Assembly (NCBI GenBank): GCA_958422985.1
Contig: CATZPY010000022.1
Coordinates: 1 to 17,383, forward strand
Source of the DNA: an uncultured Clostridium sp.
Lineage (GTDB): Bacteria > Bacillota > Clostridia > TANB77 > CAG-508
DNA: 17,383 nt
Reading direction: 5' to 3'
Positions 7,239-13,541 of this stretch are shown piece by piece (position 1 is the stretch's first letter; each line of letters starts with the position of its first letter). Made by a program: the position numbers and the translations under genes. A model generated the notes under the pieces. That model ran no database searches. It was not told where the DNA came from and saw only the letters and a program-made list of their open reading frames with translations.

Positions 7239-7252
7239 CGAACTTTTGTTTG
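7239..7252. promoter_or_regulatory. LexA-box-like operator, downstream site
   Basis: CGAAC-TTTT-GTTTG matches both half-sites of the Bacillus-type LexA (DinR) consensus CGAAC-N4-GTTYG, though the central bases differ from the preferred ones. It lies about 7-20 bases after the predicted transcription start of the metallopeptidase gene, a good place for repression. Confidence 0.5.
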
Positions 7253-7265
7253 TTTTCATGATTGT

Positions 7266-7294
7266 ATTTTATATTTTTATATTCTTTTTGTCAA
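7266..7294 (-). promoter_or_regulatory. Sigma-A promoter of the metallopeptidase gene
   Basis: On the minus strand TTGACA (7294-7289) and TAAAAT (7271-7266) are separated by exactly 17 bases. The consensus -35 and the location between two LexA-like sites make it convincing. Confidence 0.75.
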
Positions 7295-7303
7295 TACTTT
7301 TTT

Positions 7304-7317
7304 CGAAATTTTGTTCG
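7304..7317. promoter_or_regulatory. LexA-box-like operator, upstream site
   Basis: On the minus strand CGAAC-AAAA-TTTCG has one mismatch to the CGAAC-N4-GTTCG consensus. It lies nine bases upstream of the -35 box, so the two sites bracket the promoter. Confidence 0.4.
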
Positions 7318-7329
7318 GTTTTTTGTAAA

Positions 7330-7378
7330 AAAAATTATTCCTTCATGTTTTCCGTTTTTTAGGTTACTATAAAGGAAT
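7330..7378 (-). terminator. Possible terminator of tRNA-Gln
   Basis: On the minus strand ATTCCTT (7378-7372) can pair with AAGGAAT (7343-7337), followed by AATTTTTTTT. The loop of 28 bases is long, so efficiency is doubtful, but nothing better follows the tRNA. Confidence 0.4.
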
Positions 7379-7382
7379 TTTT

Positions 7383-7456
7383 TGGTTCGGGTAGTTAGAT
7401 TCGAACTAACGATCATAGGGTCAGAGCCTACTGCCTTACCACTTGGCCATACCCGA
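7383..7456 (-). tRNA. tRNA-Gln(CUG)
   Basis: This is a 74-base cloverleaf on the minus strand with acceptor TCGGGTA/TACCCGA, discriminator A and encoded CCA. The D arm has the glutamine-type GGCCAAGTGGTAAGGCA. The anticodon loop CTCTGAC gives CTG (7424-7422), reading CAG. The T arm is TTCGAAT closed by GTTAG/CTAAC. The U-A first pair and body match Firmicutes tRNA-Gln. It is expressed from a promoter inside the preceding terminator hairpin. Confidence 0.95.
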
Positions 7457-7462
7457 ATATAG

Positions 7463-7500
7463 AAAAGCTAGATATATAATAATATATATCTAGCTTTTTT
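7463..7500 (-). terminator. Long perfect hairpin between the acyltransferase gene and tRNA-Gln
   Basis: Read on the minus strand, AGCTAGATATATA pairs with TATATATCTAGCT, flanked by A- and T-runs (TTTT after the stem). It begins 8 bases after the acyltransferase stop, so it should end that transcript. On the other strand the T-run is longer, so it may act in both directions. It also carries the tRNA-Gln promoter. Confidence 0.75.
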
Positions 7501-7504
7501 TCAA
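7476..7504 (-). promoter_or_regulatory. Promoter of tRNA-Gln inside the terminator hairpin
   Basis: TTGAAA (7504-7499) and TATTAT (7481-7476) on the minus strand are separated by 17 bases. The -10 box is the hairpin loop, and transcription would start in its right arm, roughly 13 bases before the tRNA. Confidence 0.6.
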
Positions 7505-7507
7505 CCT

Positions 7508-8095
7508 TTATTTTATTTTTTCTAAATCATAAATGTTATTTATCATCTTTGTAGAATACTCTTTTATTTTTTCTTTATCATGTTTTATTTCTTTAGGTAT
7601 ATTTATACTATTCCCTATTATTACATAAACTTTTTGAAAAATATGTGGTCTTCTTGTAATAAATATTGGTAATATTTCTACCCCACTTTCTGCTGAAATA
7701 TATACTGCTCCATTTTTTACTTTTTTTCTTATCTCTTTACTATCTTTTATTATTCCTCCTTCTGGAAATATTAAAAGCTTAGAATTATTTTCTAAATTTA
7801 AACATTCTATTGCATGTAAAGTACTTTTCACATCTCTTTCTTTTCTATTTACAGGAAATACTCTATATCTTTTTAATATTTTAGCAACTAATTTATTTTT
7901 AAATATCTCTGACTTTGCCATTATAGATAAGTTATCTACTATTGGAAATATAAATGTTGGATCCAATATATTAGAATGATTTGGACATATAACATATTTT
8001 TTATTATTGTCTATTTTTTCTATTCCTATATATTTAACTCTATAAATAATATTACAGCAAACTATTTTTACTAACTTTTTCATTATTTTATACAT
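7508..8095 (-). CDS. 1-acyl-sn-glycerol-3-phosphate acyltransferase-like protein (PlsC family)
   Basis: This 195-residue protein carries the glycerolipid acyltransferase motifs in order: HSNILD (His40 and Asp45, the catalytic HX4D), VNR (82-84) in the glycerol-phosphate site region, FPEGG (Glu112) and the hydrophobic block ILPIFI (141-146). The family moves an acyl chain to lysophosphatidic acid to make phosphatidic acid at the inner membrane face; the basic, hydrophobic start (KKLVKIVCCNIIY) would attach it there. Length is at the short end of the family. The start at 8095 has only a weak ribosome site (GCGAGA); ATG four codons later is possible. It follows the penicillin-binding protein gene by 24 bases and is probably co-transcribed, linking membrane and wall growth. 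The exact acceptor is not certain. Confidence 0.88.
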   Translation of the reverse strand: MYKIMKKLVKIVCCNIIYRVKYIGIEKIDNNKKYVICPNHSNILDPTFIFPIVDNLSIMAKSEIFKNKLVAKILKRYRVFPVNRKERDVKSTLHAIECLNLENNSKLLIFPEGGIIKDSKEIRKKVKNGAVYISAESGVEILPIFITRRPHIFQKVYVIIGNSINIPKEIKHDKEKIKEYSTKMINNIYDLEKIK

Positions 8096-8119
8096 TAAAG
8101 TATCTCGCTTTTATAAATT

Positions 8120-10123
8120 TTATTTAAATAATTGTGTTACTTTAGGAAATAAATAATGACTTCCGCCTACCGAATTTGCATCTTCAATCATACTTACTAC
8201 AACTAATTGATTTTCGCTAGATTCATCTGCTGTAAATGCATTGAACCATCCTAAAACCTCACCTTTTTCATCTTTGCTAGCTTTTAATTCTGCTGTACCT
8301 GTTTTTGCCCCTATTTTTACTCCTTCTATTTTTGCATCATGTGCAGTACCATTTGGGCTTTCTACGACTTGTATTAAGTCTTCTTTTATAGTATTTGCTG
8401 CTTCTTGTGATATAGCATTTTCCTTTAAATACTCTACTTTTTTATCTTCTTCATATATTATCGTAGGTTTTATCATATTTCCATTATTTACAAAAGCAGA
8501 ATATATTGAAGCCATATGAATTGGATTTACCAAAATTTGTCCTTGTCCATACCCACTATCTGCAAGTTGTACTTCATCTGTTATTTTTCCATCTGTATCA
8601 TATGTTGATTTTGTTGTTCCAATTTCAAAATTAATATCTTCGTTAAAACCTAATTTGTTAAGACCTTCCATGAATTTATTATATCCTAGTTTTAAAGCTA
8701 CTTTTGCAAAATATATATTATCTGAACGTATTAATGCATTTTGCATATTTGCAGGCTCATTATATGGTGTAAGTGTTGTTACCATATAGCTTCCCCAACT
8801 AGAGTCTTTCTGCCAACTAAGTCCACTTCTTCCAAAATCTTCTTTAGGATTTATTTTACCTTCTGTTATTCCAATTGCACCTGTTACTGGCTTAAAAGTT
8901 GAGCCTGGTGACCATGCTTTAGTAAACCTATTTAGCAATGGATTTTTTTCATCTTCATTTAAAGATTTCCATTCATCTGTACTCATGCCCAAAACAAAGT
9001 CATTCGAATCATATGATGGAGTACTTACTAATGCTATAATCTCACCTGTTTTTGAATCCATTGCAACATATGAACCTTTATTTTCTTCTAAACTTTCATA
9101 AACTTGTTTTTGTTTATTAGCATCTATTGTTAGCTTTACATCTTTACCATTTTCTACTTCTTGTTTTGCTACTGTTTTTACTTTCTTTCCATTTTCATCT
9201 TCTATATAAATCTCTTTACCGTCTTTTCCTCTTAATATTTCTTCATAAACTTTTTCTATTCCGGCTTTGCCAATTACACTATTACTATTATAGCCTTTTC
9301 CTTTATTCTCTTCTAATTCCTCTGCACTTATAGATTGTACATATCCTATAAGTTGAGAAGCTTCTTTTCCTAATGTATACACTCTAGAACTCTCTGTTGT
9401 AATTTTTACGCCAGAAATACTTAGTGCTCGTTCTTTTAATTGTGTCTCTGTTTTGGCAACATTTTTTATTGGTACAAATGTATCATCTTTTACATAAGAC
9501 ATTCCAAGTTTATTATTTATAGATTCTACTGAAACACCCAAAATAGTTGATAATTTTTGAATATCTGCTTCTTTGTTTTCACTCATTTTACCTGGTACTA
9601 AGCCTATTGAAGAAATATTTCCTTTTCCTGCTAGTAATATGTTATTTCTGTCATAAATGTTTCCACGTTCTGCTTTTAAAGTTTTTACCCTTATTTTGTC
9701 ACTTTCATTTAAGTCTGGATAAATTAAACTATTTTCCCAATTAATTTTATATTTTTTATCTTCTCTTATTACAGAAGCTTCATTAGTAAAACTAATTTCT
9801 CCTGCTGATGTATTCATCTTTTGGTTATATGTAATTTTTTCGTTATTCTCTACATTCGTAATTTCTGTTTTTAAATCTGTCATATCAATTCCCTTATATA
9901 TTGAATCATTCTTTTTTACAAATGTATCTTTAGCAATTTTATTTTTTGCTGATTCACTTAGCATTTCATATGCTTCTTCATACTTTTCCTCACTTATCTT
10001 TGTAAAATAATCTTGTAATACTTGTTCAGGTTTTTCTGTCTTATTTATTATAAAAAAAGTTATGATAGCTATAATTATAATAGCAATTATAATTATTCCA
10101 ATTAATATTTTTTTATTCTTCAT
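8120..10123 (-). CDS. Class B penicillin-binding protein with MecA-type N-terminal domain (transpeptidase)
   Basis: This 667-residue protein cross-links peptidoglycan outside the membrane. Layout: membrane anchor (about 7-26), an NTF2-like MecA_N domain (about 31-135), a dimerisation domain starting near AERGNIYDRN (151-160), and a transpeptidase domain from about 335. Catalytic motifs are intact: Ser408 and Lys411 in SPGSTFKP, Ser467-Asp468-Asn469 in RSDNI, and Lys607-Thr608-Gly609 in AKTGTAE. The domain order is that of PBP2a/PBP5fm and Bacillus PbpC, which are low-affinity or accessory enzymes; whether this one tolerates beta-lactams cannot be judged from sequence. A strong GGAGGGGG site fixes the start. 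The promoter is at 10144-10172, and the acyltransferase gene follows in the same unit. No beta-lactam sensor or repressor genes are adjacent. Confidence 0.95.
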   Translation of the reverse strand: MKNKKILIGIIIIAIIIIAIITFFIINKTEKPEQVLQDYFTKISEEKYEEAYEMLSESAKNKIAKDTFVKKNDSIYKGIDMTDLKTEITNVENNEKITYNQKMNTSAGEISFTNEASVIREDKKYKINWENSLIYPDLNESDKIRVKTLKAERGNIYDRNNILLAGKGNISSIGLVPGKMSENKEADIQKLSTILGVSVESINNKLGMSYVKDDTFVPIKNVAKTETQLKERALSISGVKITTESSRVYTLGKEASQLIGYVQSISAEELEENKGKGYNSNSVIGKAGIEKVYEEILRGKDGKEIYIEDENGKKVKTVAKQEVENGKDVKLTIDANKQKQVYESLEENKGSYVAMDSKTGEIIALVSTPSYDSNDFVLGMSTDEWKSLNEDEKNPLLNRFTKAWSPGSTFKPVTGAIGITEGKINPKEDFGRSGLSWQKDSSWGSYMVTTLTPYNEPANMQNALIRSDNIYFAKVALKLGYNKFMEGLNKLGFNEDINFEIGTTKSTYDTDGKITDEVQLADSGYGQGQILVNPIHMASIYSAFVNNGNMIKPTIIYEEDKKVEYLKENAISQEAANTIKEDLIQVVESPNGTAHDAKIEGVKIGAKTGTAELKASKDEKGEVLGWFNAFTADESSENQLVVVSMIEDANSVGGSHYLFPKVTQLFK

Positions 10124-10143
10124 AAAATCCCCCTCCTTTTGCT

Positions 10144-10172
10144 ATAATATACTATTTTTCTACAAAAGTAAA
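10144..10172 (-). promoter_or_regulatory. Promoter of the PBP-acyltransferase unit
   Basis: TTTACT (10172-10167) and TATTAT (10149-10144) on the minus strand are spaced by 17 bases, close to the strong ribosome site of the PBP gene. Confidence 0.55.
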
Positions 10173-10221
10173 TAGCGCATTTAGAAGGTACTAATCTTAT
10201 CTTTAGCATAAGAATTCTTTC

Positions 10222-10804
10222 TTATTTTTTCTTTGCTATAACATTATATATATGCCAATGTTTCATTTTTCCAACACCAGTTTTTCCATCTTTTTCAACT
10301 TCGTTAAATTCTATTATTCTAAACGAATTTTCAAATAATTTTAGTACTTGTTCTTTTGACAAAAATACCATTTCTTTTTTGTCATTAGCCCACGAATCTC
10401 TTAGTCCAAAAAAATTTCCAACAAAATATCCGCTCTTTCAAAATGCTATGTACTATTTCATTCCAAAATTTATAAAATTTATCTTTGGGACAAAATGGAA
10501 TACTAAAATTAGCTACTAATAAATTATTTTTATCTAACTCTATATTTTCAAATTTTTGGCACCTAAAGCTAAGTCTTTTTAATTCTTCATCATTCAATTT
10601 GCTAGATATCATCTCATTGGTATTCTCTCTATCTATTGCTAATACTTTCCAACCATTTCTTATTAAATATATTGTATCTCTACCTGTTCCACATCCTAAG
10701 TCAATAGCATCTCCTGCTTTTATATTCATATTTATAAATCTTTTAACCATTGGGTGTGGTAAACTATTCTCGGTGTTTTGATAAAATTTTTGTATATTAT
10801 CCAT
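10222..10804 (-). pseudogene. SAM-dependent methyltransferase interrupted by a +1 frameshift
   Basis: The first frame (from ATG at 10804, with AAAGGA upstream) encodes a class I methyltransferase: the AdoMet-binding motif is AIDLGCGTGRDT (about 33-44), followed by acidic Asp58 in VLAIDREN, and NLLVANFSIPFC, a TehB-like pattern. After SILK the frame degenerates (RIFCWKFFWTKR) and stops at 10385. In the next frame the expected continuation is intact to the stop at 10222: GYFVGNFFGLRDSWANDKKE, then FLSKEQVLKLF, and an ending WHIYNVIAKKK. Removing one base at 10432 (GAGCGGA to GAGGGA) restores ILKEGGYFVGNFFG and a product of about 193 residues. So it is a recent frameshift mutation, or a sequencing or assembly error. 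It lies 36 bases after the hydrolase gene and is probably in its operon. The methyl acceptor is unknown. Confidence 0.85.
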
Positions 10805-10840
10805 TAGTTTTTTCCTTTCTTCTTTGTTAATATATTTTAT

Positions 10841-11599
10841 TTATAATCTTAATTTTTCTATTAATTTTGTTGTAATTAAATTTATTTCTTCTACACTCAT
10901 ATGATGTTTTAAATCTGCAAATTCTATTAGCTCAATCTCTGGTTTATCTTTTATAAAATTATATGTTTCTTCAATTGGTGCTGTATCATCTAAAGAACCT
11001 TGAAGAATTAGTATTTTTCTTTTTTCATGATAAGTTTTAATTACGTCATTATTTAGCAATTCTTCATAAAAAGTATATGGTACTTCCATTTTTCCATCAC
11101 GTCCAGTTTTACCTTTTCCATTTTTCCTAAAATCTTCAAGTGGCTCTTTTAATAAACACTTTACAAATATATCTTTCATATTAATGGCTGGCGACCTTAA
11201 AATTATATGTTCATATTCTGATTTATCTCCTATAAGTTTATTTAATAAAATATATGCTCCAAAGCTAATAGCAAAAAAAGAAATTTTAGTATCTTTTCCA
11301 TATTTTTCTTTTATATAATTTATAACTGAATTAATATATGATATGCACACTTTTACTGTTAGCTTTTCTACACCTTGAACACTATCTAAATGACCGGGAA
11401 AATCAAATGATATTGAGTATATATCGTGTTTTAACAATTCGTTTGCTACTACTTTAATAGAATTACTTTCCTTTCCACTATAATACCCATGGCAGAATAC
11501 ACAAAAATGTTTATTTAAAGTTCCTTCACTTTTATAAAACATTTTTGCTTTAATAATACATTCTTCATTTTCATTATAAATATCTATATTCTTTTCCAT
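10841..11599 (-). CDS. Alpha/beta hydrolase (serine esterase/lipase-like)
   Basis: This 252-residue cytoplasmic protein has the alpha/beta-hydrolase layout: FCHGYYSGKES (about 35-45) forms the oxyanion-site HG, FDFPGHLDS (65-73) follows strand 4, the nucleophile Ser112 sits in FAISFGAY (an A-x-S-x-G elbow instead of GxSxG), the acid Asp204 or Asp205 is in LILQGSLDDTAP, and the His (232 or 233) is in DLKHHMS. There is no signal peptide. GGGGA precedes ATG, and a promoter lies at 11632-11660. The frameshifted methyltransferase follows after 36 bases, so both were probably one unit. The fold is confident; the substrate is not known. Confidence 0.87.
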   Translation of the reverse strand: MEKNIDIYNENEECIIKAKMFYKSEGTLNKHFCVFCHGYYSGKESNSIKVVANELLKHDIYSISFDFPGHLDSVQGVEKLTVKVCISYINSVINYIKEKYGKDTKISFFAISFGAYILLNKLIGDKSEYEHIILRSPAINMKDIFVKCLLKEPLEDFRKNGKGKTGRDGKMEVPYTFYEELLNNDVIKTYHEKRKILILQGSLDDTAPIEETYNFIKDKPEIELIEFADLKHHMSVEEINLITTKLIEKLRL

Positions 11600-11631
11600 A
11601 TAATTCCCCTTACGTTTATTATATTTTTATA

Positions 11632-11660
11632 AGTATAGCTACAAAAATTTATAAAATCAA
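11632..11660 (-). promoter_or_regulatory. Promoter of the hydrolase-methyltransferase unit
   Basis: TTGATT (11660-11655) and TATACT (11637-11632) on the minus strand are 17 bases apart, directly after the terminator of the upstream gene. Confidence 0.6.
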
Positions 11661-11688
11661 CGTCTGTTTTATCTTTTATACTTTAACA

Positions 11689-11718
11689 CAAAAAAGAGCA
11701 AATAACAATATTTACTCT
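11689..11718 (-). terminator. Terminator of the 12407-11787 gene
   Basis: On the minus strand AGAGTAAATA (11718-11709) pairs with TATTTGCTCT (11704-11695) with one wobble and a 4-base loop, followed by six T. Confidence 0.85.
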
Positions 11719-11786
11719 TTCTCTCTATATATTAGGAAATTATTGAATAGCTTAAATTTTACTTGTTAAAAATCTTAAGTCGCTTT

Positions 11787-12407
11787 TTATTTTGGTTTTA
11801 TAACTTCACTTTCAGTAACAGCATTATTTTTTAATTTATATGTACAAGTGATATTTCCATCTCCATAAAAAACTTTAGATATAATTCCTGTATTCATATT
11901 AACATACATTGTTGTATTTTTTACATGAATAACATAACAATTATTTTCTACACTTATTGGTTTAAAAATATTTGATGTCAAAACATTGCTATACCCTATA
12001 TCTTCTATTGTTGAAGCAAATAATGCTTCTTCATATTCTTTATCAAATTCCTTCATTTTAATTTCTTGACTTTCTTCTTTTGATCGCTCATCTATAGAAA
12101 TTTGTTCTGGTATATTTTTATCAACCCATTCTGTTGTAACAACACCTTCATCATTGTAGTATTCTTTTATTAAATATTTATTATCATAATTATATATTTT
12201 ATATGTTGTTGTTCTGGTTTCTCCTTCTAATAGCTCCGAAGTTTTTTCATAATAATAGTTTTTTACAGAATCTTTAATATTATTACTACTTTCATATAAC
12301 TTTTGTAAAATGCAATTGTTTCTAATAACATTACTTAATATTACAATGATTATAATTGCAACTATTATAATTGTTGATATAAGAAAAATTTTTATACCTT
12401 TTTTCAT
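11787..12407 (-). CDS. Membrane-anchored protein of unknown function
   Basis: This 206-residue protein starts at ATG behind AAAGGAG. Residues 6-27 are a membrane helix (IFLISTIIIVAIIIIVIL). The outer part, about 175 residues, shows repeated strand-like stretches with aromatic residues (TTTYKIYNYDNKYLIKEYYN, then VVTTEWVD), a charged helix-like segment (RSKEESQEIKMKEFDKEYEEA, about 108-128) and a final strand set (YVIHVKNTTMYVNMNTGIIS). It resembles the many clostridial anchored proteins that carry a YkyA- or lipoprotein-like beta domain, but I recognise no family. It is transcribed alone: a palindrome and TATAAT lie upstream and a good terminator follows. It lies directly after the higher-GC secreted gene on the same strand. 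Confidence 0.75.
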   Translation of the reverse strand: MKKGIKIFLISTIIIVAIIIIVILSNVIRNNCILQKLYESSNNIKDSVKNYYYEKTSELLEGETRTTTYKIYNYDNKYLIKEYYNDEGVVTTEWVDKNIPEQISIDERSKEESQEIKMKEFDKEYEEALFASTIEDIGYSNVLTSNIFKPISVENNCYVIHVKNTTMYVNMNTGIISKVFYGDGNITCTYKLKNNAVTESEVIKPK

Positions 12408-12434
12408 AATAAACTCACTCCTTTTATTATTTGA

Positions 12435-12440
12435 ATTATA
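12435..12440 (-). promoter_or_regulatory. Candidate -10 box of the 12407 gene
   Basis: TATAAT reads 12440-12435 on the minus strand. The hexamer 17 bases upstream is TAATAC, a poor -35 that falls inside the 29-bp palindrome, which suggests that a bound regulator controls this promoter. Confidence 0.4.
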
Positions 12441-12446
12441 TATTGC

Positions 12447-12475
12447 CTAAAGTGAATGTATTACATTCACTTTAG
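12447..12475. promoter_or_regulatory. Perfect 29-bp palindrome (operator or RNA hairpin)
   Basis: CTAAAGTGAATGTA (12447-12460) is the exact reverse complement of TACATTCACTTTAG (12462-12475) around one base. No T-run follows on either strand, so it is not a normal terminator. It covers the expected -35 region of the gene starting at 12407, which suits a dimeric regulator. It could instead be the 3' hairpin of the transcript of the gene ending at 12547. Confidence 0.6.
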
Positions 12476-12478
12476 CTA

Positions 12479-12491
12479 GAATTGGCATTTG
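12479..12491 (+). repeat. Inverted repeat, left copy
   Basis: GAATTGGCATTTG here is the exact reverse complement of 12976-12988. The pair encloses the higher-GC secreted-protein gene and lies next to the 29-bp palindrome. Confidence 0.7.
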
Positions 12492-12546
12492 AAATAAACT
12501 TATAAATTCATATTGACAAAGTTACAATTGATAAATAATAATCTTA

Positions 12547-12951
12547 TTAACTAAAATTCATAAAAATCGTTATGAAGTTATCACAAGTACTCATAACATA
12601 TTCAATGTCCCACCAGCCTTCTGAAAAAGGATTTATACCTAATTTTGAATTACTATGGTACACATTATCACAAGTAAATGTATGCGTTCTCACTTCACCA
12701 GTTGTCCTATTTCTAAATCTTAGAATTACTGCACCTGGTTTTCCTGTACAAACAGCCGTATATGAAACTTTCGTTACAGACCCTGAAATAAGTATAGATC
12801 TTTGGCTCGGAAATTCTGCACTTCCATATCCTCTTGTTTCTTGTATCGTTGTTTGCTCTGACTCAGCTGCAAATGTAGTTATTACACTTCCTGTAAATAT
12901 AAGTACTGTTAACAGTGCTGCAAAACACCGTCTAATAATCTTTCTATTCAT
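12547..12951 (-). CDS. Small secreted protein of unknown function, higher G+C than its neighbours
   Basis: This 134-residue protein starts at ATG behind AGAGAGGT. Residues 1-28 form a classic signal peptide (MNRKIIRRC, hydrophobic FAALLTVLIFTGSVI, cut after TFA). The mature part of about 105 residues is rich in Thr, Ser and Gly and strand-forming: ILISGSVTKVSYTAVCTG, then PGAVILRFRNRTTGEVRTH and FITIFMNFS. Cys in AVCTG, FTCDN and STCDN leaves an odd number for disulfides. No transmembrane anchor or sorting signal is visible, so it should be released. I recognise no family; it may be a small beta-sandwich exoprotein. Base composition is visibly richer in G+C and Arg/Gly codons than the very AT-rich surroundings, and 13-bp inverted repeats flank it, both signs of acquisition. 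It has a good promoter at 13017-13046. Confidence 0.75.
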   Translation of the reverse strand: MNRKIIRRCFAALLTVLIFTGSVITTFAAESEQTTIQETRGYGSAEFPSQRSILISGSVTKVSYTAVCTGKPGAVILRFRNRTTGEVRTHTFTCDNVYHSNSKLGINPFSEGWWDIEYVMSTCDNFITIFMNFS

Positions 12952-12975
12952 ATTTTATACCTCTCTACTAATTTA

Positions 12976-12988
12976 CAAATGCCAATTC
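12976..12988 (-). repeat. Inverted repeat, right copy, in the 5' leader of the secreted-protein gene
   Basis: CAAATGCCAATTC on the plus strand is the exact reverse complement of 12479-12491. In the transcript it lies in the leader, about 25 bases before the start codon, so the leader could pair with the 3' trailer of the same message. Confidence 0.7.
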
Positions 12989-13016
12989 CATCACCTATAT
13001 ATATAAAATTTACTTT

Positions 13017-13046
13017 ATAATATATTTGATTTACCTGTATTGTCAA
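13017..13046 (-). promoter_or_regulatory. Promoter of the small secreted-protein gene
   Basis: A perfect TTGACA (13046-13041) and TATTAT (13022-13017) on the minus strand, 18 bases apart, predict a leader of roughly 60 bases. Confidence 0.65.
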
Positions 13047-13134
13047 TATTTTTCATTAATATTAATCTATATGTTTATTTTTTTATTTCATATTATAGTA
13101 TCCTTTATGTTACAAGTTATTGTAATATTATTCA

Positions 13135-13485
13135 TTAAAATTTACCCCCATAAAATTCACTAATATATGTAATAATATCCTCATTATATTTTTTTACTTT
13201 CTCATCTGCTAATAATTCATCTATTGAAAAATATTTCCCATCAATGTCAATATCTACTTCATAAAAATAGTGATGATATGTTCTTATTTCATTATGAGAT
13301 ACAGAATATTTTTCGTGTATTTTATCAAATGCTAATCTAACATTATTAGTATTGTACTTACTTTTTATTTTCTCTATATCATTTCCCTTTATGTTAGGAA
13401 ATAAATACATTCCCCAACGTTCGTCATAATAATTTAAATATTTATTACCTTTTTTTATAATTATAATAGAATGAATATGTTCCAC
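13135..13485 (-). CDS. Small Nudix-like protein without a recognisable Nudix box
   Basis: This 116-residue protein starts at GTG, with AGGGAG nine bases upstream. The pattern SIIIIKKGNKYLNYYDERWGMYLFPNIKG (1-35 region), RTYHHYFYEVDID and the ending FSIDELLADEKVKKYN is like the outer strands and C-terminal part of Nudix-fold proteins. However, the GX5EX7REUXEEXGU catalytic helix is absent: the corresponding stretch (about 36-60, DIEKIKSKYNTNNVRLAFDKI) lacks the REXXEE core. It could be a non-catalytic Nudix-fold binding protein, or an unrelated fold. It follows Maf by 56 bases with no terminator seen, so it may be co-transcribed with that nucleotide pyrophosphatase. Function unknown. Confidence 0.6.
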   Translation of the reverse strand: MEHIHSIIIIKKGNKYLNYYDERWGMYLFPNIKGNDIEKIKSKYNTNNVRLAFDKIHEKYSVSHNEIRTYHHYFYEVDIDIDGKYFSIDELLADEKVKKYNEDIITYISEFYGGKF

Positions 13486-13541
13486 CTGTTATATCTCCCT
13501 TACATTTTAGTAATCAAAATTTATATTTTAATTTATCTAAT

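Noticed and set aside
7215..7259. Upstream ATG at 7259 as start of the metallopeptidase
   Set aside because: It has no ribosome site and overlaps the predicted operator and transcript start; AAGGAGG supports the ATG at 7217.
9127..9744. Leu-rich plus-strand frames opposite the PBP gene
   Set aside because: They come from reading AT-rich coding sequence backwards; no ribosome sites, and the PBP frame is complete with all catalytic motifs.
10385..10450. Programmed ribosomal frameshift in the methyltransferase
   Set aside because: There is no slippery heptamer or following structure at the break; one surplus base explains it better.
12447..12475. The 29-bp palindrome as an ordinary terminator of the secreted-protein gene
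   Set aside because: No T-run follows on either strand, so it is kept as operator or hairpin.
12572..13006. 144-codon plus-strand frame opposite the small secreted protein
   Set aside because: It has no ribosome site, while the minus-strand frame has a signal peptide, ribosome site and consensus promoter. The plus frame is a shadow.
13135..13485. SMODS-associated Nudix protein of a CBASS defence system
   Set aside because: No cyclic-nucleotide synthase or effector gene is adjacent, and the similarity is too general to claim it.
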